Source: Rhizophagus irregularis
Taxonomy: Eukaryota; Glomeromycota; Glomeromycetes; Glomerales; Glomeraceae
DNA: 64,000 nucleotides
Direction of reading: 5' to 3'
Assembly: GCF_026210795.1 (NCBI RefSeq)
Contig: NC_089437.1
Location: 310,001 to 374,000 of the forward strand
Below are positions 19,516-31,500 of the stretch, piece by piece. A program made the translations under genes and the position numbers. The notes under the pieces were generated by a model, which was given only the letters and a program-made list of their open reading frames with translations, was not told the origin of the DNA and searched no databases. Position 1 is the stretch's first letter. The number at the start of each line of letters is the position of its first letter.

Positions 19516-19994
19516 TATCGTAACTTTTTATCTGTATCTTCTGCAATAAGTTTCATGATTTAGAGTTATAAATTTCGTGAATATTGCTATTTTAATGATC
19601 TATACGGATATGTAAACCATGGTAGCCAGATCTAAAAGCTCTCGATTCACTTAATTCATAAAGATGATCATGGCCATATTTAAGTCAAGATTGAATATAT
19701 AAAGCATCAGGCATTGTTCAAAACTTTCATACTCAGTTTCCAATTACGTTCATCGCATCGAAGATATTTTCATTTTAATTTACGCTGACTTCCAATTTTT
19801 AAGTTTCTCAAATATGATCTTAATAATAAGAATTACAACTTAAAAGTAAAGATAGAAGTGCAAGACGCATCCGTTACAGATTTAGATTTGAGACAAGTCT
19901 AATATCATGCGGCAGAAAGTAACTTTTATTCGTGAAAAAATTGCAAACAATTCTTACAAATCTTACCGTATATATCTAGCGTCCCCCATCCTAA

Positions 19995-20152
19995 GATTGA
20001 AATTTCGTCAGAGAGTAAGATCGGATATTTGATTTGGGCCAAAGTGGAGAGCTAATCAAATGTTCATTCATTTTCTGTGCAATTTCTCTAATATCATCGT
20101 TTCTAAAGTGTTCTCTTTTAGACGCAACACCGTTCTCCATTACTTCACAAAG
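19995..20152 (-). pseudogene. Unidentified coding remnant
   Basis: The minus-strand frame from about 20150 to a TAG near 19997 reads as plausible protein (EVMENGVASKREHFRNDDI, later SSPLWPKSNIRSYSLTKF). The charged, low-repeat composition differs from the surrounding AT noise. The start is lost and no family is recognised. It could be an eroded last exon or a transposon remnant. Confidence 0.3.
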
Positions 20153-20169
20153 TATTTATATACATAGTC

Positions 20170-22540
20170 AAATTTTTTGTTTATTTTATTTTATTTATTT
20201 TAAAAAATATAAACAATGACGGGAGCCATACAAATCTGGGAGCAGAGCCCTTACAAAAGAAACTACTACGCTACACCGATACCAGTATAAAGCCTAACTC
20301 TCTAGGATCGGCCCGCCTGTTATTTATAGTTAACAGAAACGCATGTGATTTGTGAGAAAAAATAGAAGAAAAAGGAACTAAATTATAATAAGAAGAAAAA
20401 AAGAAAAATAAAACAAAAATAAGGTATTATCACTAAAAAAATCTATGTATGAATTATAATGTAAAAGAAAGGTCCACTCGCCCGAGTGGAGGTAGTTAGA
20501 CGTTAACAGGATCGTACCAAGGAGGCGAAGCTGGTGGCCACGATATTGAAACGGGAGTAGAGGATGAAGCATGATTTGGTTGCGTGCATGGTTGTGTTTT
20601 ATTGTGTGACGATTGCTTGTGTTTGGCTTTTTCTGTGCGACGACGATGTTTGTAGTAACGTTTTTTACGTTTGGTTACGTTGTGTGCTTTTTCCCAGTTA
20701 TGAAGGGAGGAATTATGTCGAGTTCAAGTTTCTTGATATAATTGTTGTAAAGAAGTGAAAAATCTAAAGATCACGTGACGCGTGACCGCGTGTTAGTATA
20801 AGAACTGATTACTCCACTAGATCTTGAGGAATAAGTTGGTGCAGCACCAAGTAAATATTGTGAGTTATCGTTGACTGGTGTGAAAAGGCTTAACCTATTG
20901 ACGCTATTGGGGATAAATTTGATTAAACGATTATTCGAAACGTGATCGATAAGTAGCTGATAAGAATAGCTTTGTGGTGTTGTATAGTAGTATTGATTAA
21001 GGCCTTAGGTTATAGCAGAATCCCAAATGTTCATTAGTGTCAGGATGCTGGCTGCAGATAGGACAAGGTATACCATCTTTTGGGTAAAGGAGGGGATAAT
21101 GTTTGAGTAGGACGTCGCCACAAGGTAATATGTGATTAAGACTTTTAATTTTGAAAGAGTCGTAACTCGTAAGCGCTTTTGCAATCGCTACAAATATCAT
21201 CTGTTGTTGAAGTGAAGCCAATCCTTGGTGAGAGGCCAGTGAATAGATTCCAATTGGAAATTTGTTGAACAATGTTTGCAGTGGTTTGTTTTTTAAAAGA
21301 TATCGAAAGTAAAACATTCTGTGACATGTTGAGAAAATTTTCTAACGTCGCGATCAATTGGTCCTAATGAGTCCCATAACGGAGTCATAAGCGAATCTGG
21401 TATTTTGGTTGGATTGATTTCAATAGGTGACTGTGATCGAGCTTGATTTGTGATTTGCCAGGTCGTCAGCCAGATCGTTATATTCATTTCCTGAATGTTC
21501 TTTAATTTTTGTAAAAGATATGTTTAATGATCTGGCATAAACGAGTTTCTCGATTAATCTCCATGCGTTGTGATTGTTACGTCTGGTCGATAATAATTTG
21601 TTTGAAATTTTGTGATAAGTGTCGATGAAGTTTTTTGAGTCCGTGTAGAGTTGAGTCAGAAGGGCAGGTTAAAATGGCTGTAAGGATGGCATAAGTTTCA
21701 GCTTTTTTGATAAAGTACAACAATCAAGATATTTAATAAATATAGAATCTAACATGGACAATGTGACATATACGAACTAGATTTGTACGAATAAATCAAC
21801 GGAATGCAAGTCAACAACGCAAAGGGAAAAGACGTTAACAAAGAGCTACACAATGAAATAGATGAATTAAATGAACATTAGACAACTCAATTCATTACGG
21901 TATTAGTGGAAGAAGAGTTAAATGCTGTTGAGCGTTGGAATATAATAGGTGGTAAATGAGGGGACCCTGCAGCAAAGCCCATTTGTGTGTTGGTGTTTAA
22001 TAGCGGTGTTTTGTTTTTTGGCGAGTGAACCATCTGTGAAAAAGGAAAATGAATTGTGTTGAATAAACGTATGTGATAAAGAAATTAACAAATTGATTGT
22101 GTCCGAGTGACCAATAAGAAGGTTTTCTATAAAAAAAGAAGGAGGAGGATCTAAATTAATATTTGAGGAGGCAGAGTTGCGACCTCGCTAACAGTGTTGA
22201 AAATAGGTAGATTTTGTCCGAAAGGCGTGTTGGAACGTTGTTTAAAGATGTTGTATGCGCGAGAACCCGAAGAGGTTTGGTGGGAAACGAAACGTTTACC
22301 GTGAGTCACGTGAGTTGGCTTGAATCTTGAAGAGTATATATGGAACTTAATTAAGTTCTTGAGTTTTGGAGACCAGAACACACTTGGGACGTATATAGTA
22401 CGGGGTATGTTTATGACAACCTGTGCAAGGAATTAAATTAGGTTGGCGTTTATTTGGACTAATGTTTGTGCGCGAATTAGCTGTTAGTTGTGGTACATAA
22501 TGTGCGCGGTAGGTTAGGCTTATTGCGAACGGGTCATTAT
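20170..22540 (-). mobile_element. 5'-truncated, decayed LINE (RNase H and C-terminal part)
   Basis: Reading the minus strand from 22540 down: a linker with CTGCHKH (about 22440); the start of an RNase H domain, FFTDGSL (about 22040); then after a break YTDSKNF and FTKIKEHSGNEYNDLADDLA (about 21640-21440), typical of LINE RNase H; a C-terminal Cys/His finger CPICSQHPDTNEHLGFC (about 21050); and a basic tail ending WYDPVNV-stop near 20510. A 3' UTR follows, then an A-rich tail on the minus strand (about 20215-20170). Several frameshifts are present. A stretch of about 230 bp (21715-21945) with no coding sense may be a further insertion. The RT and endonuclease parts are missing. Confidence 0.65.
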
Positions 22541-23208
22541 GTTGTTAGATATAGTCAAATTTTTGGGTAAGTCACTGTCATTATTATATGATTTTTTATA
22601 ATCATCATCTGATACTGGTGGTAACGGAGTTAAATTCGGATAAAAGTTTTGTTCATAGTTCTGTTCATAGCTCGACCCAATTATGAACACCCTGACCAGA
22701 TCAGCACCCTGTCCTCTAGCCTTTTCCGACTATGAACTACTTGGGGGGTCTGCGGCTCCGTTATCTGAGCGATCCGCGGCTCCAAAGAGATAACAGTAAA
22801 TAATCAATCAACGGTAACCTATATTTTAAATGTATTTGTTATTAAATAACTTTTTGTTGAAGGTTTGGTTTTTATACATAGTAAGCATACCAGTACTTAC
22901 ATAGAATACTACTAATAGGTTAAAATTAAAATTAGATGGTAATATGTGACACGAGAAATTTCAGATTGAAAGTTGTATAATTTCTCCTGAAATTCTAAAA
23001 ATTTATCAACAGCCTAATTCGATCATTTCGGTATTTTTTTAAAAAATATTCATTAATCTATTGAAACTTTTCATTATAAGTTCCGATCCGGAAGGTTACG
23101 CGAACCGAGATAACCATTTTAATTAATGATGATCAAAATTGTGAATTTTTTTGTAAATATTTTATTTATACTATGATGATAACAAAAAAATAAAGATTTT
23201 ATTTAATT
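22541..23208. other. Intergenic, no gene seen
   Basis: It contains short direct and inverted TTCATAG/TATGAAC motifs and a GC-richer patch at 22670-22800 with GATCAGCACCC and two GCGGCTCC motifs. That patch may be a MITE end, but I could not define boundaries. Confidence 0.4.
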
Positions 23209-24983
23209 TTAAATATTCTCAAGAAATATATTACGATTAATTTGTTCTTGTTCTAAAAAATGATTAATGATTTCAATCTCATCATTATTAAAATTTCTTT
23301 TCTCTAAAATTTTTATAATATCAACCTTCAATTTCATAAAAATATGATTAATAATTATATTTTTTTCTCTCAATTTTTCAGTATATAACTTAGCATAATT
23401 TAATTCTGTCATCAAAAGATCTAAGCAATCAAAAATATTATCTTCGCTTTGTTGTTTCTCCAATGCTTTCTTAATATCATCAATAATATTTATTAATTCA
23501 ATATGTATATCTTCCATCATATTAACAAAATTTTCATTCTTATCATTTTCAGAAATTGATAAAAATAATTTGTTAATATAATCTATTCTTTTTTTTCTTT
23601 GATTTATGAAGAATAATAACCAATCAGATGGTGAGAATTCAACAATGGTTTTAATATCTTTTATATGACGTTCTCTCTGTGTCCATAAGTCGTTTCCATA
23701 ATATTTTAATAAGGATTTATAAGAGGCCCTTATATTATACATATTATCCGATATTAGTTCCAAGTCATAAATTGGACTTTTTCTTTTTAGTTTATTTAAG
23801 CAACGCTCGTTTGTACTTGTTAAAGCTAAAGTAAAAAGTGTGCAAATAAATAAACAGAATGAAACCATCAAATAATGATCAAAAAATACTTACAAGTATT
23901 AAGTGAAGCAGCATCATTTTCCAACGTTATAAGCCAATCTACATCATCTTTGAAAATCAGATGATACGCTTTTGATAGACACTATAGGGAATGTGTATAA
24001 TAATTAATAATGATAAATCAATAGAAATACAATATTTAAATATTTACCTTAACTTCACAATCTTCATTAGTTATCCAATTTGTTCTATCAATACTATATT
24101 TACAACGTTCATCAGGTATACTACTAATAGTACCTAAAAAAATAATAAAGGCCACGATCATGCAATAATAATGTTTTGTGAATGTATTTCTTACTGTTTC
24201 CACAAAATTTTTCAACGTTGAGGTACGTGAAGTACGAGAATTTATGTTATTATTCTGTTCAGCAACATTATCAGCAGAAGAAGCGTAAGCATCATCATGA
24301 TGTGTAAGATCGTCAACATTTTTTTCTTTCATTCTTCTTTTTCTTACAGCATTACTACCAGCAGATATACTTGATGTTGCTTCATCATTTATATCTTTGT
24401 AATCGTTGGTACATAAAATAAGTTTAGGTAAGTAGGTAAGTAAGGTAAGTATGGTAAGTATGGTAAGTATGGCTTAATTACAAGTTATTAATCTCTGTAA
24501 AAAACATATATATATAAATTTTTTCTTACTATCAAAATCATTATGGATATAATCATCAATTTCGTTCAATTGTACGGTAAATTTTAATTGACGTAATAAT
24601 TGTTTATCATATACATCTTCAATTTCCACATCAAAGTCTCTAATAAAATCGTTACCTAATATAAATTCATCATCCCCTTCGATATAATTTACAACTAAAA
24701 TTTTTTTTAATGTAATATCCATTTTTTCAACTCCAAGTAATATATGAAAATCCATTAAGATACCTTTAATATCATCATAATTAATTTCATTATATTGATC
24801 CTCATTATTATTATAAGATGTTTTGGTTAATTTTTTAATTAAATATTTCGTATCAATTTGATGTTTTTTTAATCTATCTAATGATATTATAGAATTCTTT
24901 CTTTTAATATCTAAAATACCATCAAATGAAAGTAAATTTGTAAAATATTGATATTTAAAACCATATTTCTTATTAATTAACAT
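23209..24983 (-). CDS. Predicted four-exon membrane protein of unknown function
   Basis: I join exons 24983-24530, 24394-24048, 23981-23894 and 23825-23209 (1,506 bases, 501 residues). All introns have GT/AG ends and the phases agree. Introns 2 (66 bp) and 3 (68 bp) are convincing; intron 1 (135 bp) is my best choice and less certain. Residues 1-150 are Lys/Ile/Asp-rich with YIEGDDEFILGNDFIRDFDVE. The middle holds a Ser/Asn-rich linker and one likely transmembrane helix (HYYCMIVAFIIFLGTI, exon 2). The C-terminal 200 residues are helical and charged, likely coiled coil (KALEKQQSEDNIF). Exon 4 alone would mimic a signal peptide because intron sequence upstream reads as hydrophobic. I recognise no family. 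Coding is likely; function is unknown. Confidence 0.6.
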
Positions 24984-26550
24984 TATTGACAAAAAAGAAT
25001 TTTTTGAGTATGGAGTACAGTTCGGAGAAAAAGTTTTTACGGTTAAAAAAGATGTGATATCGATTTATTATGAGTTGAGATTGATAACATAAAAAAAAAA
25101 AACGATCATCGAAATTGAAACGTTTTTTTGATAATTATATAATAAAAGCACATGATCAACTTATTAAAAAGTGGCTAGTATTAATCATAATCACTTCGGC
25201 TCCTATTCCCCTTTGAATTTTTCTATTGTTGTTAATTCTCTCATGAAGGTTAAACAAACCTTTTAAATTTGGGTTCATTCAATGATTTAAAAGTTCAATT
25301 TTGTTTAAAATAAAACTATAAAAAAAAAATATTTTTTTTTTTTTTTTTTTTGAATGAATTTAAAATTAAAATATCTTTTATTTATTTTAAAAACGCCTGA
25401 TAATTTTTAGGTAATTTGGATCTTTCTTTTTTTTTCATTTTTTTTTTATATATATTAAATTTAGTAAAAAAAAATTTTTTTTTTTTTTTATACCGTTGTG
25501 ATTTTTTAGTCGCTTAAACAAAAACTCCATATCTTGATTAAGAATAATTCTAATATTTTTTAAGGAAATTATCCGGATGGTAATCCGGATCCGAAAAATC
25601 GGATAATCCGCTAATGAATAATCGGAAGATCCGAAGGATACGGATCGATCGGTACTTTTTCTCCATACGGTAAATAAATTTTTGTGAATGAAATACCAAA
25701 TATACCTTATACACCTTTTAAAAAGAAAAAAAAAACAATAACAGGTTACAACAATCAATATATTATAAAGTAAAAAGTAAGTAATATATACACTGTAATA
25801 TTATTATTATTATTATTATTTATTATTATTATTATTATTATTATTTAAATATTTACAATGTTTCCATTATAATAGTCATATATGTACATTTATATAAAAT
25901 ATATAAGTATATATTTTAATTGGTTTAAAAATTTTTTAGGTTACAACGGTTATCAACGGTTACACCGGTTAATAAACTTAAATCATCTGATACCTTCACG
26001 TGATTTCATTTTTTCATTTTTTAATTTATTTTAAATTTATGTTACGTTACCTTTTAAACATAATTCGATTAGGGACTTGAGCATCTAATGTTTACATAAT
26101 TATTAAACTTCATTATTATACCATATCAAGAAAACATTTAAAATATGTATAACCTTTTTTAAAAATAAAAAAAAAAATTTTTTAATAAAAGTAAATAACG
26201 TATAATCGAATAATATTTTATGTTAAACAAAATAAATTTTTTGTTATCATTTTACTATTCTTATTTTTCTGTTTAACTTATTTTATCTTGCTGACATAAT
26301 TTTTTCATACTAGTCACGCCATCCATCTAATTATCTTTTAATGTACGTTAAAAATTAAACTTCTTACATTACATTATATTCATTATATTCAATCAGTTTT
26401 TTTTTTTGAATTTTTTTTTGAATATCCTTTTTTTTGAATATCCTTTTTTTTATTTTTTTAAAAAAAAAGAAAATGTGAATTAAACTAATTAAATTAATTA
26501 AATTAATTAAATTATAAACATTATAAACATTATAAACATTATAAACGCTA
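24984..26550. other. Intergenic, AT-rich
   Basis: No gene seen. It has poly-T and poly-A runs (25320-25350, 25440-25490), a cluster of ATCCGGAT/GGATCCG motifs (25570-25655) and an (ATT)n microsatellite at about 25800-25850. Confidence 0.5.
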
Positions 26551-26554
26551 CTCC

Positions 26555-26785
26555 ATCTAATTACCCTCTTACGCAGGCTAAATTACTTTTTTACGCAAGT
26601 TAAATAATTATCTCTTACGTACGTTAAATTACTTCTTTACGCACGTTAAATTACTTCTTTACGCACATTAAATTACTTCTTTAAATTATCTTCTGCGCAC
26701 GCTAAATTACCTCTTACGCACGCTAAAATTACCCTACGATTACTTCTTACGCACGTCAAATTACCTCTTACGCACTCTAGATTAT
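26555..26785. repeat. Degenerate tandem repeat, unit about 22-24 bp
   Basis: About ten imperfect copies of a unit like CTTACGCACGTTAAATTACT. It is a minisatellite with no coding frame. The ACGC-containing GC-richer core stands out from the surrounding AT-rich DNA. Confidence 0.7.
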
Positions 26786-27231
26786 GCTACGATTAGAAAT
26801 ATTCCCTCAAATGATTCTTTTATTATTATTAAAATTAAAATATTTTTAAAAAAATGACGATTAATTGTTCGTAAATTGGCCCATGAGATCTAAAAAAAGA
26901 TCATCGCGGAGTAAAAGGGGTAAATCACTTTTAGTAAAACCATTCATTATTGACATTAAATTAATTAAATGTAGGGTATGAATATATTTAGACATATACA
27001 TACTTTGACGTGAACGTGAACATGGTGTGAACATTGGGTGTGAATATTACTTGGGTGTGAATAAAATTGGGCGTGGGTATACTTTAACGTTGAACATACT
27101 TGAAAAAACTGGATAATACTTGGAGGGAATAAAATAAATTATTTCAAGATGATGATACTGAAAAATACCGATAATACCGAAAATAACCGTCATACCGATA
27201 AATCTCTGATTTTGAAGAGTAATATGTATAG

Positions 27232-27405
27232 TATTTCACAAGAACGTCAAGTTTGACGTTTTTAATTAAAAAAATCAATTTTTTTTTTTTGATTTTTTAA
27301 TCACAAGAACGTTAAATTTTACGTTTTTAATTAAAAAAATCATTTTTTTTTGATTTTTTAATTATAAAAATGTCAAGTCTGACGTTTTTAATTAAAAAAA
27401 TCAGT
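27232..27405. repeat. Tandem hairpin repeat, three copies
   Basis: Three units of about 60-65 bp, each with AACGTCAAGTTTGACGTTTT or a variant, which is itself palindromic, followed by TTTTTAATTAAAAAAATCA and a T-run. Transcribed, each unit could form a hairpin. Confidence 0.65.
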
Positions 27406-27639
27406 TCCTGTTTAAAAAACCTTGATACACGGAAATTACTGTACTTCATCCCGCGGAAATATAACGTATATATCAAGGAACCGTGTAATAGATGAACATT
27501 AGCCAGAAATTTTTCTTCACGTCTAAAAATTTTTTGATTAAAATAATAAAATTTTTTATTTAATATTTTTAATTGTTTGATGTATATATTTTTGAAATAA
27601 AAATTGTTGGAACGCTTTTTAAAAGGTTTCAATATTATT

Positions 27640-28590
27640 TTTTTGGTCTGCGCTACCTTTTCTTACGAATTTGATTAATTGCTCCGTCAATTTTTACGAA
27701 TTTCTTATAAATGAATAATTGAATATTGAATAATTGAATAAATGGATAATTTAGCGAAAGTTTTCGTAAGTTAACAAAAGTTATCAAAAGTTATAAAGTT
27801 TTTTAATTCACCTAGTCGGTTCCGCCTCTTTTTACGAAGTATGCTCTGCGTCGTATTTATCGCAAGTCATTAAAGTTACAAGGTTTTACTGTTCTGGTCT
27901 GCTTCTTTTCACGAATTCCTTTTAGTCGACGCTACGAATTCCTTATAACTGGATAACTTAACGCAAGTTGTCGCAAGTTATCAAATTTTAATTCACCTGG
28001 TCGACTCTGCGATAGAATAAGTCATAGTTATCAAAAATTATAAGGTTTTAGTCGATTTTGCTTCCTTACAATAGAATAAGTTATTGTTATCGCAAGTTAT
28101 AAGTCGACGCATCGTAAGTTATCGAAGTTGTAAGGTTTAATTCACCTGGTCGAGTTTTGACGTTACGAATTCTTTACAATAGAATATCGTGAGTTATCAA
28201 ATTTGTGAGGTTTTAATTCACCTGGTCGAGTTCTGCAAGAATTCTTTACAATAAAATATAAGTCGACAGTCGACGCATCGTGAGGTATCAAAAGTTATAA
28301 GGTTTAATTGGAGTTTGCAAGAGGACGACGTTACGAATTCTTTACAGTAGAATATCGTAAATTATCAAAAGTTATGTTTTAATGAATTCTGCGAATTCTT
28401 TATCGCAAGAGGTCGACGTACAGTAGAATATCGTAAGTTATCAAAAGTTATGTTTTAATGAGTTCTGTGAATTCTTTATCGCAAGAGGACGACGTTACTA
28501 ATTTTTTACAGTAGAATATCGTAAGTTATCAAAAGTTTATGTTTTAATGGGTCCTGCGAATTCTTTATCGCAAGAGGTCGACGTTATGTA
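27640..28590. repeat. Locally repetitive region ending in a 78-86 bp minisatellite
   Basis: Short words recur throughout: AAGTTATCAAAAGTTAT, TTCACCTGGTCGA, TACGAATTCTTTACA and GTCGACG. From about 28344 the pattern tightens into three near-identical units starting ACAGTAGAATATCGTAA at 28344, 28430 and 28508. No reading frame is preserved, so this is not coding. Confidence 0.7.
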
Positions 28591-28599
28591 TTTTCTTTA

Positions 28600-31500
28600 T
28601 AAATTGAGTAACTAATCATAAGTAATCGTAAATTTCATATTTGCATAGGGTACCATCATCTTTCAACTACGCCTCTTCTCAATTATTTTTCAAATAAAAC
28701 ACATAAAAAAAAAATTTTTTTTTTATTATAAATTAAAAGTAACTGGCTTGGGTAACGTAAATATGAGAAATAAAATAAAATAAAAAAAAAAATCAGGTAA
28801 ATTTAATGATAATCTTTTAAATGGGATTGTTTTTCAGCCATTGTGGCTAAAAAGTTTTAATTAAAATTCTTTAAAGTTTTATTACAAAGTACAACCATAC
28901 AAAACCAACACTTGAACATAATAGAAAAAAATATTTTTAAAATATTTCAAAAATTGAACAAAGAAAAATTGATTCGGTTTTTCCAAATAATTTTTCGATT
29001 TAATTGATAATCTCTCGATTTTTCATCTATCAATCAAAAAAAATAAAATAAAATAAAATAAAAATAAAAATAAAAATAAAAGAATATATATGTATGTATG
29101 TATAAGATATAACAGGTTTTACATTTCATTTACTAATATAGAGTAAAAAAAGCCAAGGAAATAGTTATTTCGTGATCATGTTCATGTGTTCAATATAAAT
29201 CATATATAAATATATATAATATATAAAACATTCTACATTCTTTTTTTTTTTATCTATTTGATCTAAACTTTTTTTCGTCATTGAATAAGGTTAAAAAGGT
29301 ATAAATATATAATCAAATAATCAAATAATCAAAATACATTAAATATATTTAGAAAAAAGTTTTGAACCAATAAAAAATCAATGTTTTGATTCGACTCTTG
29401 AAAAAAAAAAAAAAAAAAAGTTTCAGATGCAAGAACATTATAAGAAATTTATTTATTATTTTGAAACATATTCCCATTGAACACACATACATTTGATACA
29501 ATATTAAAAATAGAAAATTTGAATTTTTATAAAGAAAAAAGAAAAAGAAAATATTTAAAAAAAAATATTCTTTAATAATATAATAACATAAATTTAAAAT
29601 AAAAGGCTTTAATAAAAAAATATTGGTCGACGAAAAAAGTAAGGTTAATAAGCAATATATGTAAATCCGATCATACCTTAAGTAACCAAAATAAATTGTC
29701 GTGTAATCTTGTACTATAAATCATAAATTTTTAGTTGTTGGGAACTTTGTGATATTGTGGTAATTGTAGTATTTGTAGGTATTTGTGTTCTTTCAAAATT
29801 TTTTCTTACCAAATAAGGATTAAGTGATACGAAAATCGAAATATTTTTTTTTTTTCGATCAGAGAACCTTAATAATACTGTTGAATATTGTAATTTTATA
29901 TAACGTATTATAATATAATATTTTTTTAATATTTTTTGATGATTTTTTTTTTTTTTTTTGACCCCTATTAATTCATTTTGAGGTGAAACATTTATTAAAT
30001 TGAAAAGAAAATTCTTTTTTTCTATATTGATCTTTTTTGAGAAGTTCTTAAAACTTTAAGATAATATTTATTGGGTATTGGGGCTTGAATCATGTGATAA
30101 TAATTGATCATTTATGGGTTTGGTTTCAAAAAATATATTTTATACATTTTATACATTTCTTTTTCAATATATTTTATTATTATTTATATTTAACGTAATA
30201 TTTTACGTTTCTCAACTTCCCTTATGTATCAGATCTCTGTACTGTATTTCAAGTTGAAACGTATTTGAAAAAAATTATGAAATCTTTGATATAATCAATG
30301 AATATCAAATATAATTAATATATGTGAATATCAATGATATCAATGGATGTTATTTTCTCGATATTGAAACACTTTTTGTTAATCATGTCACTTTGTTATT
30401 TATTATAATAATAATCACTCATCCATTCAGGTTCATCATATGAAAATTACTTTTATATAATAATAATTTTAATTTATTTGAAATATATACAAAATATACA
30501 AAATATATTAAAAAAATAGTTTCACGTTATCATGTATTAAATAGTTTCACTCAACCTTACAATATAAATCCTGTTTATTTTTTTTTTTCCTGTTTCATAA
30601 TAATATATATAAATTTCTTTATTAGAATTCTGCGTATATGTTCTTATCATAGAACCAATTTTCATTCTAAAATTCCATAAATAGTTCAATCTACAATTTT
30701 TTTTTTTATTTTTTATTCATACATATTTTTTCTAAATAAATAACTAGATTTTCTAACAAATCAGATGACGTTATCAAATTATTTATTTATATATGTTGCT
30801 TTATTTAATCAAAAGTAATAATAAATGAATAATAATAATGGAAATAATAAATAGCAAATAACAATAAAGTTTAGTCCAACTACAAAGTATAACCCTTGTT
30901 ATTTAAAAAATACTATTTGCACTACAACTTTTACACAATATAAGTAAATACTATTTACACAATAAGTAAAATATAAGTAAAATACTACTTACTCAATAAG
31001 TAAATTTTACTTACACGATAAGTAAATACCACTTACAGAATAAGTTAATACTACTTGTACAATAGATACAAAAAAAAAATTTCCGTCTTTTTAAAAATCG
31101 TTAGCATGATCGAAATTCATTCATTTGATTCGATAAACTAAAATTGTAATACAAATGACACCAGCATCTGATTTATATTCATCAATAATAAAAAAAAAAA
31201 AAATCATTTTATTATTTTGTACTCAAATTTTAAAATTATTTACGCAATAAATTGATTGATATTGGCTATATCCCTGCATAACGGATATTATTAATTTACC
31301 GAAGTGCTCGTAACACAACATTTTAAAAATTGGTAATTGTGGGAATTTTGTGAAATATACTCGGTAAAATTACGTAATCAATGTCGTCAGATACCATTTA
31401 ATACGTGTTAAGAATATTTTTTTAATATTCTGATTTTCAAAATAACCAACATAAAGCATATATATATATAAAGCATATTATCAAAAAGTACTGTATGTAT

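Noticed and set aside
23209-23871. Separate secreted protein with a signal peptide
   Set aside because: The hydrophobic start is intron sequence; a strong acceptor at 23826 and matching phase join this exon to upstream exons.
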